Of a DNA stretch of 51,725 bases, positions 39,087 through 48,335 are shown piece after piece. This DNA comes from Flavobacterium sp. UBA4098. Its GTDB lineage: Bacteria; Bacteroidota; Bacteroidia; Flavobacteriales; Flavobacteriaceae. Each line of letters begins with the position of its first letter. The stretch's first letter is position 1. The notes beneath the pieces are model-generated. The model did not search any database. It was not told where the DNA came from and saw only the letters and a program-made list of their open reading frames with translations. Both the position numbers and the translations under genes were made by a program. The DNA lies in the NCBI GenBank assembly GCA_002382495.1, contig DFXW01000023.1, positions 1-51,725 of the forward strand, read 5' to 3'.

Positions 39087-40028
39087 ATGAGGTTAGGATT
39101 TTCTTTTTTTCTATTTCTTTTTTCGGTTTCGATCTTTGCTCAAGAAGTAATTGATGCCAAAATACCCGATACTACCTCGCATTGGACCAAAAAAAATAGA
39201 GTAGGATTTGATATTTCAGAAATTGCATTTGTGAACTGGAGTGCCGGAGGGAATAGCGCTATTTCGGGTTTATTGAAAGGGGATTTTTCCAGAATTTACG
39301 CCAAAGGAAATCAAAAATGGGTCAACGATTTATCCATTCGCTATGGTCTAAATAAGCAAGATGGTTTTGAGATGCGAAAGACTGACGACGCCATCCAAAT
39401 CAACTCGACTTTTGGGTATAGAAAAGATACGATTACCAATTGGTATCATTCGGCTAAATTTAATTTTAACACGCAATTTACTAATGGATATGCCTATCCA
39501 AATACGGACAAAGCGATTTCTAGATTGTTTGCTCCAGCCTATTTTTTTCTAGGTGTTGGTGCTGAAAATGCTAGTAAATCAAAACATAGAGTGTTTTATA
39601 TTTCTCCGTTTACGTTCAAAAACACTTTGGTATTAGACCAGCGATTGGCCAATCAAGGAGCTTTTGGGGTTACCAAAGCGCTCTACGACTCGAATGGAAA
39701 TATCCTTATCAATGGAAAAAATTCAAAAACAGAATTGGGGTTTTTATTTACCAGTTATTATAAAAAAGATATAGTCAAGAATGTCATATTAGTTAATAGA
39801 TTGGTCCTGTACTCCGATTACATTAATAACTTTGGGAACATTGATATTGATTATGACTTTATGTTAGATCTTGTTGTCAATCAATATATAAGAGCTAATA
39901 TTGGTGCGCGAATTATATACGACGATGATATTAAGGCTAAAGAAGAAGTAAATGGCAGTCAGATTACGGTAGGTCCAAAACTTCAATTAAAACAAATGTT
40001 GGGTATTGGTCTGGTGTATACTTTTTAA
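39087..40028 (+). CDS. DUF3078 outer-membrane beta-barrel protein
   Basis: The 313-aa protein has a signal peptide (MRLGFSFFLFLFSVSIFAQ) and then alternating amphipathic strands ending in an aromatic residue (GLVYTF), as for an outer-membrane barrel. The region VGFDISEIAFVNWSAGGNSAI is characteristic of DUF3078, a Bacteroidetes family of unknown function. It is probably co-transcribed with dxs. Its last 4 bp overlap the end of the convergent LuxE-like gene. Confidence 0.88.
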   Translation: MRLGFSFFLFLFSVSIFAQEVIDAKIPDTTSHWTKKNRVGFDISEIAFVNWSAGGNSAISGLLKGDFSRIYAKGNQKWVNDLSIRYGLNKQDGFEMRKTDDAIQINSTFGYRKDTITNWYHSAKFNFNTQFTNGYAYPNTDKAISRLFAPAYFFLGVGAENASKSKHRVFYISPFTFKNTLVLDQRLANQGAFGVTKALYDSNGNILINGKNSKTELGFLFTSYYKKDIVKNVILVNRLVLYSDYINNFGNIDIDYDFMLDLVVNQYIRANIGARIIYDDDIKAKEEVNGSQITVGPKLQLKQMLGIGLVYTF

Positions 40029-41005
40029 ACTACCATTAAATTACATCCTCGAATATCGGAATGGTCAAATCGACCTAAAACTTCAAAACTCCCGTTACTA
40101 TATTTTTTACCCAAGTCTTGGGTTGCAATAAACGAACAGGAATTGATATTGGCCAAATCAATTACATTGATTCCGCCTGTTTTTCCTTCTCTAATGTAGG
40201 ATAAAGCATCTTCTGTGTCCCGAATACTAATTTGCATCCATGATGGGCATTCAAAAATTCCGTCCCCTAATGAGTAGGCTTGCGACAGTAATTCTGTCAT
40301 TCCATATTCCGAATGGATGGACTTGACACCAAAGCCATTACAAAGTTGTTGATGCAATTCTTCGCGAATCATCTCTTTGCGTTTGCCCTTCATACCACCT
40401 GTTTCCATAATAATAGTATTCTCTAACTGGAAAGACTGTTTTTCGATTAAATCAAGTAAAGCATAAGTGACGCCAATTAAAATAACATTTTGTCCCGATT
40501 GGTCCAACTGAATTATTTTTTCACTAAGTGCATCGTAATTATGCAAGTAAAATCCGCTTTCAGGATGATTAGATAGTTGAATTAAATCATCCACCATATG
40601 GATTAATGAGGAGCCTTCTCGCTCTAAATAGGAGGGAAGCAAAGCCAATACTACATAATCTTCAATGTTGCCATAAAATTGCGAAAATCCTTTGCGGTAG
40701 CTTTCTTCATAAATACTGACATCAGTAACTAAATGTTTGCTCGTAACCATACCGGTCGTTCCGCTACTTGTGAAAGTAGTTTGGATAGGATTGGAATTTG
40801 ACACTACTTCGTGACTTTTAAAAAACTGAATAGGCAAAAAAGGAATTTGTTGGATGGTTTTTACCTTTTGGACATCGGTTTTTAAGAAATCGCAAAATTC
40901 ACGATACACCAAATTATTCTCGTATTGAAAACGAAAAACTTTCAAAGCCATTTTGTCAAATTGCTTTTGATTGCTAATAGTGAATATATCGTGAGTTGAA
41001 ATCAA
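40025..41005 (-). CDS. LuxE-like acyl-protein synthetase / adenylating enzyme
   Basis: The 326-aa product carries FTSSGTTGMVTSKH at about 92-105, the phosphate-binding loop of acyl-adenylate-forming enzymes, and SEYGMTELLSQAY further on, an A5-like motif. Length and layout fit the LuxE family, which activates a fatty acyl group and holds it on a cysteine. No luciferase or LuxC/D genes are near, and in Flavobacteria such genes are usually found with envelope genes. Substrate unknown. No intrinsic terminator separates it from the convergent gene. Confidence 0.82.
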   Translation of the reverse strand: MISTHDIFTISNQKQFDKMALKVFRFQYENNLVYREFCDFLKTDVQKVKTIQQIPFLPIQFFKSHEVVSNSNPIQTTFTSSGTTGMVTSKHLVTDVSIYEESYRKGFSQFYGNIEDYVVLALLPSYLEREGSSLIHMVDDLIQLSNHPESGFYLHNYDALSEKIIQLDQSGQNVILIGVTYALLDLIEKQSFQLENTIIMETGGMKGKRKEMIREELHQQLCNGFGVKSIHSEYGMTELLSQAYSLGDGIFECPSWMQISIRDTEDALSYIREGKTGGINVIDLANINSCSFIATQDLGKKYSNGSFEVLGRFDHSDIRGCNLMVV

Positions 41006-41056
41006 GAATTATTTTTTCACAAAAGTAATTGAAATAAATGGGAAAAGAAACGGGCA

Positions 41057-41081
41057 TAAAAAAAGCTCCCTTTAAGGAGCT
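41057..41081 (-). terminator. Terminator of the glycosyltransferase operon
   Basis: AGCTCC (41064-41069) and GGAGCT (41076-41081) around CTTTAA, with seven T residues on the minus strand. Confidence 0.85.
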
Positions 41082-41086
41082 CAATT

Positions 41087-42076
41087 TTAGTCTTTATAAG
41101 TATCAAACAAATACTGTAAAGTAGCATTGATATCATTGGCTTGAATTAAAGGCATTGGAGTGTCTTTTGCCAGCCAGTTTTCGATGATGGTATCAAAGTC
41201 ATCACCGACATCATAAACCACAGGTACGCCCATTTTCTTCAATGCCGCAGCATTACATTCTTGTTCGTAGTGGTTTTGAATCGGGATGCTTAGTATTTTT
41301 TTTCTAAGGAACAAAGCTTCTGCTGGAGTTTCAAATCCACCGCCAGTAATTATTCCATGACAATTGATTAGACTTTCGTTAAAATCAGCTTGGTTTACCG
41401 GATAATAGGTGATGTTTCCAATTTTTTCTTTTGTTTTTATGTCGCCCAAAAACCAATGAAATTCTTGATTGGGCAAGCTTCGGAACGCTTTTTCCAAACA
41501 GGACACGTCAAACGAAGGCAAATAAACGGAAATATGACCCAAATCTTTAGGATTGGCCTGCTGAATCTCTTCTTTAATAATAGGAGGAACAATAAACGAA
41601 TCGTATTTTTCAAAATGCAATCCAATATTTTTCGGTGCTGAGGCATAATGTTTTAAAATCGTTTCGCCCATTATGCTTTTCTTGTCAGGTCTTGGGGTAT
41701 GTTTCGATACAAAACTAGCTTGGTGACCCAATTGTACAGAATGCACCTTTTGCAATTTGCACGCCAAGGAAGTAATCGAATCAAAGTCATTTATAATTAC
41801 ATCGTAATCTTTTAGTGGTAATGCTTTTGCTTCTTTAAGCATTTGCAAAGGGCGAACATTTTTGGCTATTTTCCAATAATCTAATCCACCGCAGGCACTG
41901 TAAAATAAACTACAACCCGCACTTTTGAATTTTACAGGTAAATCAATTGCCAAACTAGCATTACTACCACTCATAAAGAAATCTACTTCTCCAAATTTTT
42001 GCAAATAAGGATACAATTGCATTGCACGACTGATATGCCCATTTCCGGTAGCTTGTATTGCGTAAAATATCTTCAT
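41087..42076 (-). CDS. GT-B glycosyltransferase, MurG/MGDG-synthase-like
   Basis: The 329-aa protein starts MKIFYAIQATGNGHISRAMQ, the G-x-GHxxR acceptor loop of GT28/GT1 enzymes. The C-terminal half has ITGGGFETPAEALFLRKKIL and an NHYEQECNAAAL helix, the nucleotide-sugar site. It begins 5 bp after the metallophosphatase gene on the same strand. A role in glycolipid or cell-envelope synthesis is inferred from the family. Confidence 0.85.
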   Translation of the reverse strand: MKIFYAIQATGNGHISRAMQLYPYLQKFGEVDFFMSGSNASLAIDLPVKFKSAGCSLFYSACGGLDYWKIAKNVRPLQMLKEAKALPLKDYDVIINDFDSITSLACKLQKVHSVQLGHQASFVSKHTPRPDKKSIMGETILKHYASAPKNIGLHFEKYDSFIVPPIIKEEIQQANPKDLGHISVYLPSFDVSCLEKAFRSLPNQEFHWFLGDIKTKEKIGNITYYPVNQADFNESLINCHGIITGGGFETPAEALFLRKKILSIPIQNHYEQECNAAALKKMGVPVVYDVGDDFDTIIENWLAKDTPMPLIQANDINATLQYLFDTYKD

Positions 42077-42081
42077 TTGAT

Positions 42082-42900
42082 TTAGGCTAAAATTTTACTA
42101 ACAATATCGTTAATTATGGTATCCTCAATAGACTCCGTTTGATTGGTGTAATCTATTTTTTGATAATGATAAAGGCGCCATTTCTTTTTATTGTATTCTA
42201 AAGCAGTTAAATTCTCTACCCAGTCACCACTGTTTAAATACATTACTTTTCCATGTTCATTAGAAACCTCTTTCATTTGTGGTTTGTGAATATGACCACA
42301 AATCACATAGTCGTATTTTTTTTCTATAGCGATTTCAGCAGCAGTAGTTTCAAAATTGGAAATAAAAGCCACTGCTTTTTTTACACTATCTTTAATTTTT
42401 TTGGAAAAACTTCTTTTTTCTTTTCCTACTAAAACTAATAGCCAATTTAAAAAGGTGTTGATCAGGATTAACAAATCGTATCCTTTCCCACCTAATTTTG
42501 CAATAATTTTAGCATAACCTCTTGTAGAAGAGTCAAACACATCTCCGTGAAAGATCCATATTTTCTTTTCGTCGAGTTGTAAGATAAGTTTGTCTACCAA
42601 TTCAATATTACCTAGATTGGTATCAGAGTATTTACGGAGTGCTTCGTCATGATTACCTGTTATGTAGACTACTTTGGTTCCCTGATTGGACATTTTTAAT
42701 ATTTGTCGCAATACATTCATATGAGATCCAGGAAAGTAGCTTTTAGAGAAATTCCAAATATCAATAATGTCGCCGTTTAGGACTAACATTTCAGGTTGAA
42801 TGGATTTTAAGTACGAAACCAATTCATTTGCATGACAGCCATAAGTGCCTAAATGTATATCGCTTAAAACTACTAAAGGAAGTTTTCTTTTCTTTTTCAT
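42082..42900 (-). CDS. LpxH-like metallophosphoesterase
   Basis: The 272-aa protein has the full calcineurin-type set of metal ligands: SDIHLGTYGCH (D-x-H), LNGDIIDIW, TGNHDE, HGDVFDS and CGHIHKPQ. The order resembles UDP-2,3-diacylglucosamine diphosphatase (LpxH) but the protein is longer and has an inserted hydrophobic segment LLILINTFLNWLLVLVG (about 139-155) that may touch the membrane. It is likely to act on a lipid or nucleotide-sugar pyrophosphate. Forms an operon with the glycosyltransferase downstream. Confidence 0.85.
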   Translation of the reverse strand: MKKKRKLPLVVLSDIHLGTYGCHANELVSYLKSIQPEMLVLNGDIIDIWNFSKSYFPGSHMNVLRQILKMSNQGTKVVYITGNHDEALRKYSDTNLGNIELVDKLILQLDEKKIWIFHGDVFDSSTRGYAKIIAKLGGKGYDLLILINTFLNWLLVLVGKEKRSFSKKIKDSVKKAVAFISNFETTAAEIAIEKKYDYVICGHIHKPQMKEVSNEHGKVMYLNSGDWVENLTALEYNKKKWRLYHYQKIDYTNQTESIEDTIINDIVSKILA

Positions 42901-43016
42901 AAATTGTTTTTACGAAAATAAAAAGAGTGTGTTATTGGGTTGTTTACCAAAGATTATGAAATCATTACAATTGTAATCTAATTGTTTTCAGAAGGTTAAA
43001 AACTGATAACGTTTAA

Positions 43017-43349
43017 TTAACGTATGATCAATTTTCGTGTGGCAGTGCTTTCTTCTTCTCTTATTTTGATGATGTATACACCAGGTGAAAGAGACGAGAT
43101 GTTTAATTCTCTTGTATTTAATTGGGATTGAAATATTTTTTTACCTAAAACATCAAAAATTTGAATTTCTTTTTCTGCATCATTTTTTGTTGCTATGTAT
43201 ACTCTACCATTAGTTACAGGATTAGGATACAAGCTCAAACCTTCAATGGCTGACTCTTGTATTTTGGATTGCTGTTTAACCTCTTGTGCCTTGGCACTAG
43301 AAACAATTAACAGCAAAAACAGAAAAGTGATGTAATTTAACTTCTTCAT
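43017..43349 (-). CDS. Type IX secretion sorting-domain protein with no cargo
   Basis: The 110-aa product has a signal peptide (MKKLNYITFLFLLLIVSSAKAQ), about 15 residues of linker and then a complete type A C-terminal sorting domain: LYPNPVTNGRVYI, IQIFDVLGKKIF, LNISSLSPGVYIIKI and the closing TRKLIIR. These motifs are the recognition signal for the type IX machinery. Normally this domain follows a large cargo; here there is none. It could be a secreted peptide, a decoy, or the remnant of a longer gene. Confidence 0.88.
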   Translation of the reverse strand: MKKLNYITFLFLLLIVSSAKAQEVKQQSKIQESAIEGLSLYPNPVTNGRVYIATKNDAEKEIQIFDVLGKKIFQSQLNTRELNISSLSPGVYIIKIREEESTATRKLIIR

Positions 43350-43528
43350 GTTCTGATACTAACAGTATAAAAGTACTATTTTTTTCTACAGAAATACTAA
43401 AATGAATAAAAAATCGTTTGGCACAAAAAATTACATTTTTATTTTAAATTAATTTAACATTGTAAATTACTAAAAATCAATTACTTAATTCTTAATTTAA
43501 TGATAAATAGCATTTATTTGTTTTCTAA

Positions 43529-43556
43529 TGTTACCAAATTGTTAAGTAAATGTTTG
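43529..43556 (+). promoter_or_regulatory. PhoB-box-like direct repeats upstream of MORN gene
   Basis: GTTAC at 43530, GTTAA at 43541 and GTTTG at 43552 are spaced exactly 11 bp. They end at the -33 TTG of the promoter, where an OmpR/PhoB-type activator would bind. Confidence 0.5.
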
Positions 43557-43583
43557 GTAGATGTAAATTAATGTCTATATTTG
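43554..43583 (+). promoter_or_regulatory. Promoter TTG-N19-TATATTTG
   Basis: TTG at 43554-43556 and TATATTTG at 43576-43583, 33 bp before the ATG of the MORN-like gene. Confidence 0.8.
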
Positions 43584-43616
43584 TTATCGAATTATTAACA
43601 ATTAAAACCTAACAAA

Positions 43617-43961
43617 ATGAAAAAAATTATGATGATCGCAGTGTTAGTAGTATCTAGTGTAACTTTTGCACAAAATAGAGAGCCTAAATTAGAAGAAGTA
43701 AACGGTTTAGTTAAAGCAACATATTATCACGAAAACGGAGAAATCCAACAAGAAGGATTTTTTGCTGATGGTAAATTAGAAGGAAAATGGGTTTCTTATA
43801 ATGAGAATGGTGTAAAGATTGCTATTGCTGAATATGCAAAAGGTGAAAAAGTAGGTAACTGGTTTTTCTGGAACAATGAAGGGCTTTCTGAAGTTGATTT
43901 CTCTAAAGACAGTATTTTATCAGTTAAAAAATGGAGCAAAGGAACAGTTGCTTTAAATTAA
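43617..43961 (+). CDS. Exported MORN-like repeat protein
   Basis: The 114-aa protein has a signal peptide (MKKIMMIAVLVVSSVTFAQ) and three repeats of the type YYHENGEIQQEGFFADGKLEGKW, in which G-K-x-x-G-x-W turns recur about every 22-24 residues (YwqK-like MORN variant). It is small and periplasmic or surface-exposed. The promoter carries three 11-bp-spaced GTTA repeats, so it may respond to the nearby PhoB-like regulator. Function unknown. Confidence 0.85.
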   Translation: MKKIMMIAVLVVSSVTFAQNREPKLEEVNGLVKATYYHENGEIQQEGFFADGKLEGKWVSYNENGVKIAIAEYAKGEKVGNWFFWNNEGLSEVDFSKDSILSVKKWSKGTVALN

Positions 43962-43980
43962 TCTTGTAGTAGATTAATAG

Positions 43981-44017
43981 AAAAACCCCTGTTAGGTATT
44001 CCTAACAGGGGTTTTTT
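43981..44017. terminator. Strong bidirectional terminator
   Basis: AAAAACCCCTGTTAGG (43981-43996) and its exact complement (44001-44016) form a perfect 16-bp stem with a TATT loop, between convergent genes. Confidence 0.92.
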
Positions 44018-44032
44018 AATTTATAGAAGAAC

Positions 44033-45205
44033 CTATTGAATTAAATTCACGCCATTTACTGTTGCCCAAGCACCTGCAGTTAAACTAGCACCAGTTGCTG
44101 AAGAGCTAAGGGTATAGTTAGCTGTAGGGAAATTAACTGTTATTGTACCTACTGTAGCAAATTGAGTTGTATTGTCATTAATTTTAACCGAAGTCAATTT
44201 AATTTTACCCTCATTTACTTGTGTATTAGAATTAGCATCTTGAATACGAACTGCTGTTGCTCCTGTTGTAGTATAACCAGAAATCACAATATTTGAAAAA
44301 TGACCATTCCCGTGTTTTTTAAACTGGATTGCATCATATTCAGCTGCAGATGAACCTCCTTCTGTAACTGTTCCAGCGGCTCTTTTTAAAGTAATATTAG
44401 AAACTAGTGGGTAGAAAGCATTGTTATTATTTGAAGATTCAATTTCCATTCCAAAGTTTCCTGTTGTCACTTGGTAAGCGTACCAATTGGTATTGTTTTC
44501 ACCTCTCCAACCGTCTTGCCAGTCAAAAGAATCATCAAAATTTCCGTAAGAAATTAAATTTTTCCCACTCACTGTACCACCATACCATTCAAAACCATCA
44601 TCAGCACCTTTGTAGGAAACTAGATTCTCTAAAACAGTTCCTGATCCTACAGAATAAAAAGAGAATCCATTCATTTCACTAGTACCATCCGTAATTTTTT
44701 TCCCAGCGTATTCTACTCTTACATAACGTAATGTTCCGCCATTGTGAGCTGCATTAGTACCACCATATGATAAATTCAAACCATCTTCAGAGTTTTTAGA
44801 GGCAACCGCAACACCATTTACAGGAGCGCCAGTTATTGGTGCATCACCATACATGATAATTCCACCCCAAGCTCCAGGAGTTGCTGAAGGTTCAGTCATA
44901 ATAATAGGTTGAGCAGCGGTACCATTCATAATTAATTTACCACCATTTTTAACTACTAGTGCATCTACACCATCAGCTGCATTTGCAGTAATAGTTGACC
45001 CTGCGTCAAAAGTTACAGTAACTCCAGATTCAATAGTTACAATTCCTTTTAATGTGTAATTTCCAAAAGCAATAGTTCTATTTGAAGTTATAGAACCTGT
45101 TAATTCTCCAACTACTGGTGTTTGAGTTGTGTCTTCATCATCAGTTGTTGAACATCCTGTAAAAGTTAAAGCTAAAATTGATAAGCTTAAAATTAATTTT
45201 TTCAT
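44033..45205 (-). CDS. Surface lipoprotein with right-handed beta-helix
   Basis: The 390-aa protein has a lipoprotein signal (Cys18 in LTFTGCSTTDDED; the Asp/Glu-rich start after Cys is typical of surface-exported lipoproteins in Bacteroidetes). From about residue 50 on, short strands with repeated GG.I.YG, NGGKLIMNG and Asn/Ser ladders suggest a parallel beta-helix. It follows a TonB receptor gene but has its own promoter, whose upstream region holds 11-bp-spaced GTTA repeats. It may capture ligand or substrate for the receptor; this is a guess from order and regulation. Confidence 0.82.
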   Translation of the reverse strand: MKKLILSLSILALTFTGCSTTDDEDTTQTPVVGELTGSITSNRTIAFGNYTLKGIVTIESGVTVTFDAGSTITANAADGVDALVVKNGGKLIMNGTAAQPIIMTEPSATPGAWGGIIMYGDAPITGAPVNGVAVASKNSEDGLNLSYGGTNAAHNGGTLRYVRVEYAGKKITDGTSEMNGFSFYSVGSGTVLENLVSYKGADDGFEWYGGTVSGKNLISYGNFDDSFDWQDGWRGENNTNWYAYQVTTGNFGMEIESSNNNNAFYPLVSNITLKRAAGTVTEGGSSAAEYDAIQFKKHGNGHFSNIVISGYTTTGATAVRIQDANSNTQVNEGKIKLTSVKINDNTTQFATVGTITVNFPTANYTLSSSATGASLTAGAWATVNGVNLIQ

Positions 45206-45235
45206 TGTTTAATTTGTTTATTTAAATTATTAAGG

Positions 45236-45290
45236 CAAATGTATTTGACTTGTATTTTATTAATGTATAGTAATTGTTATAAAATTGTTA
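45236..45290 (-). promoter_or_regulatory. Promoter -7 box and PhoB-box-like repeats of the beta-helix gene
   Basis: The -7 box TACATTTG (minus strand) is at 45236-45243. No -33 TTG occurs at the proper place. Instead TTGTTA is repeated at 45274-45279 and 45285-45290 (plus-strand reading), 11 bp apart, centred about 42 bp upstream of the -7 box, as expected for an activator-dependent promoter. A weaker pair, GTTAC (45320) and GTAAA (45331), lies further up. Confidence 0.5.
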
Positions 45291-45334
45291 GTCGTTGAAT
45301 AATTAATAGTTTCCTGAATGTTACTTAATTGTAA

Positions 45335-45363
45335 ACAAAAAAGAGCAGTGAAAAACTGCTCTT
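45335..45363 (-). terminator. Terminator of the large TonB receptor gene
   Basis: AAGAGCAGT (45341-45349) pairs with ACTGCTCTT (45355-45363); T-run on the minus strand. It shows that the receptor and the beta-helix gene are separate units. Confidence 0.85.
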
Positions 45364-45370
45364 AATTTGT

Positions 45371-48133
45371 TTAGAAAGAATAAGTCAAGTTAGTTGAAAA
45401 CCCTATTCCTCTTTGGTATGATTGAAGCAAGTAAGATGCTTCGTCAATAGAAATCTTATTGTTGGTTCCTAACTCTCTTTTGTAAATAGGATCTAGTATA
45501 TTATCTACTGAGAATTTTAAATTCCATTTTTTATTGATAACACTACTCCATACTAAATCTAATTTATGAAATGGTTTTTCATAGATATGATCGTATCCAG
45601 CAATTCCAACTGCAAAAATTCGTTCTCCATAAACACTATATACTAACGAAGCTGTGTTTTTCCATGTATCCCCTGAATCAAATTCATATTTAATGTCTGA
45701 ATTTACTAACCAATCAGAGGCTCCTTGTAATTTTCTCTTTTCAAAAGTATCGAAGTAACCACTTCTATTTTTGTTTACTGTTGCTTCTGTAAACATTAAT
45801 GATGTATTAAATCCAAATGAGAACCCTTTCAAATTATCATTAATACGTGATAATTGAACTAAAAACTCAAATTCTGCACCAAATAACTGAGCACTTTTGT
45901 TATTAAAGTAAGTTATAGTTTGACCACTACCTGTAGCACTTGAAAGCACTGTTCTTTCGATTGGATTGTCAATATATTTGGCAAATACTGTAGCGGCAAA
46001 TAATTCTTTGCTAGTTGGGAAAATTTCAAATTTTAAATCAGCATTATAATTTTCACTGTTGATTAAGTCTGAATTCCCTCTTTCAGTTGTTCCATCAGCA
46101 TTAATTAAGTTGATATCAAGACTTTCGAAAAGAACTGGTTTGGTATACGTTTTTGAAGCTGTAAAACGAATATTACTTTTTTCTGAAGCTACATATTTAA
46201 CATTTAAAGAGGGTAAAATATATAATTTTTCAACTGTCTTTTTTCTGTATGGGCTTGAGATTGGATCAGAAATCGTTCTGAATTTGTATTCACGAATTGT
46301 ATTTTCTGCTCTAAGTCCGGTGTTGATTTCTAATTTATCATTTAAATGAAACAACAAATTGGTGTAAATTCCATCAGCTCTTTGAAAAACTTTTGTTTTG
46401 TATTCACTTGAAGATTCTTCTTGAAAAAACATTCTATTATTCGCTACATCACTTTGAATAGTTGACTCTACTTCATTAATGTTCACAATAGTTGGGATAG
46501 AAGCTCCGTTTGGTTTACCAAAGGCAAATCTAAATTTAGAAATCATATATTCAGCAAAACCATTGTATCCAATAGACAATTTATTTTGTTTGTCTTCGTT
46601 TTTACCAAATTTCAAGTTGTATTCTAGTTTTCCTGATAAATGGAAATTATTGTCGATGTTGAAAAATTGACGAATTAAATTGTTAGCACCATATTGAGTT
46701 TCAACTTGAGTGTCATTAATTTTTCTACCAGTAACAAATTTTCTATCTGGTTGATTGTAATTAGTTCTAGTATAAGATATACCTCCGTTTACAGAATGTT
46801 TGTCATCAGCAGTGATTTTATAATTTCCAAACAATTGGTTAGAGAAATATTGGGACTCTTCATACTGGTTCAAACGGATAAACTCATTTGGATTTTGAAT
46901 TGCAGTTCTAGTATAACCCAATTGATCTTGTATACTATTTTCGGTTGATTTTAAATACAAACTATTTGTAAATAAATTTAAACGACTTGATTTATATTGC
47001 AATCCAAATAATACAGAAGATTGAGTTGAAAATTTGTATTGAACTCTATTTAAATTGTTATCGTAAATACCTTGTCCTTGAGAAAATGTTCTATCTACAC
47101 CTTCTCTAATTTGGTATTTATTGTCAAAATTAGTAGCGAAATTGTAATATAATTTATTGTCGCCAATTTCGAATTTATCTGTATGGCTAACGCCAAAACT
47201 TGTATTTAAAGGAGCTTGTTTCTTAGTTACATTCCAAGTAGATTGATAATCATTACTTATTCTAGCTGATGGTTTAGTTCCATAAGCTGCAGGCATTGTT
47301 CTTTCCTGACCTCCAAATCCAAAGAAGCTATTTGTATTAGTTGCATCACTTGAAATTAAAAAATCACTTAAGTTATTATTAGTTGTAAAACCTGTTCCAA
47401 ATGATATTTTAGTTTGACTTTCGGTTGGTTGAGAAGTTGTTACGTCAATAGTCGCTCCTGCGAAATCACCATATAGATTAGCATTAAATGTTTTGTAAAC
47501 ATCCATAAATCCAACAACATCTGTTGGGAATTGATCTAATGGAATTATCTTTTTAAATGGACTGTTAGACGGTACTGCTAAGTTATTTAAAAGTAAATTA
47601 TTGTATCGATCCTCTAAGCCTCTAATAAATAACCCTTTTGATTCAACTTTAGAAATACCAGTGATCTTTGTTAAACCTTCTTCAACGTCACTAATGCCCT
47701 TTGCAGAAAGCTCTTGAGCACCAATACTTTGTTTTATTGCTGCTGCATTTTTTTGATCTAAAAGTAAAGCTGTGGCTTTTTCTCTATTTGCTTTCGCCTT
47801 AACCACAACATCTTTTAAAGTGTAGTTTCCAGAGCCTAAAGTTTTATTAATAACAAGTGTTTCATTAGCTTTAACAGTAATAGGCATTTCAATGTTTTCA
47901 TATCCTACAAAGCTAAATTGAATAGTATAGTTACCAGCAGCAAGATTAATGCTGTATTTTCCATCGATGTCAGTATTTACTCCGATAGTTGTTCCTTTAA
48001 TAAGCACATTTGCAAAAGGAAGCGGTTGGTTTTTTGATTCTTTGTCTAAAAGCGTACCTGTAACTGTACCTTTGGTTTGTGCGAAACCTATTGCACAAAT
48101 AAATAATGTAATTAATACAAATTTTAATTTCAT
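45371..48133 (-). CDS. Large TonB-dependent receptor with carboxypeptidase-like N domain
   Basis: From the ATG at 48133 the protein has 920 aa: signal peptide (MKLKFVLITLFICAIGFAQ), a CarboxypepD_reg-like domain (about 22-100, VTGTLLDKESKNQPLPFANV), a plug (about 115-225, with KGLFIRGLEDRYNNLLLNN) and a long barrel ending in NLTYSF. Proteins of this layout import large or complexed nutrients. It is divergent from a PhoB-like regulator, and the shared intergenic region has two PhoB-box-like repeats. A link to phosphate or phosphorylated substrates is therefore suspected. No SusD-like partner is present. Confidence 0.88.
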   Translation of the reverse strand: MKLKFVLITLFICAIGFAQTKGTVTGTLLDKESKNQPLPFANVLIKGTTIGVNTDIDGKYSINLAAGNYTIQFSFVGYENIEMPITVKANETLVINKTLGSGNYTLKDVVVKAKANREKATALLLDQKNAAAIKQSIGAQELSAKGISDVEEGLTKITGISKVESKGLFIRGLEDRYNNLLLNNLAVPSNSPFKKIIPLDQFPTDVVGFMDVYKTFNANLYGDFAGATIDVTTSQPTESQTKISFGTGFTTNNNLSDFLISSDATNTNSFFGFGGQERTMPAAYGTKPSARISNDYQSTWNVTKKQAPLNTSFGVSHTDKFEIGDNKLYYNFATNFDNKYQIREGVDRTFSQGQGIYDNNLNRVQYKFSTQSSVLFGLQYKSSRLNLFTNSLYLKSTENSIQDQLGYTRTAIQNPNEFIRLNQYEESQYFSNQLFGNYKITADDKHSVNGGISYTRTNYNQPDRKFVTGRKINDTQVETQYGANNLIRQFFNIDNNFHLSGKLEYNLKFGKNEDKQNKLSIGYNGFAEYMISKFRFAFGKPNGASIPTIVNINEVESTIQSDVANNRMFFQEESSSEYKTKVFQRADGIYTNLLFHLNDKLEINTGLRAENTIREYKFRTISDPISSPYRKKTVEKLYILPSLNVKYVASEKSNIRFTASKTYTKPVLFESLDINLINADGTTERGNSDLINSENYNADLKFEIFPTSKELFAATVFAKYIDNPIERTVLSSATGSGQTITYFNNKSAQLFGAEFEFLVQLSRINDNLKGFSFGFNTSLMFTEATVNKNRSGYFDTFEKRKLQGASDWLVNSDIKYEFDSGDTWKNTASLVYSVYGERIFAVGIAGYDHIYEKPFHKLDLVWSSVINKKWNLKFSVDNILDPIYKRELGTNNKISIDEASYLLQSYQRGIGFSTNLTYSF

Positions 48134-48184
48134 TTTAATAGTTTTAATTTTCCTGCAAATTAACCGCGGCAATGTTGTTTCGAG

Positions 48185-48233
48185 GTTATCACTTTGTTAT
48201 TTTTTCAATAACTTAATATTACCAAATTGTTAC
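48185..48233. promoter_or_regulatory. Two PhoB-box-like repeats between receptor and regulator
   Basis: GTTAT at 48185 and 48196, and ATTAC at 48218 with GTTAC at 48229, each pair spaced 11 bp. The second pair shares TTACCAAATTGTTA with the site at 43529-43556. Orientation fits the plus-strand regulator gene, suggesting autoregulation, while the region also serves the divergent receptor. Confidence 0.5.
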
Positions 48234-48335
48234 TAGATTAAATTTAGGTTAACTCGATTTTCGGTGTGTAAATTTCTATATATTTACAACTTGTTAATCT
48301 AAATAAGTATAACTTAGATTCAAATAAAAGAAACT

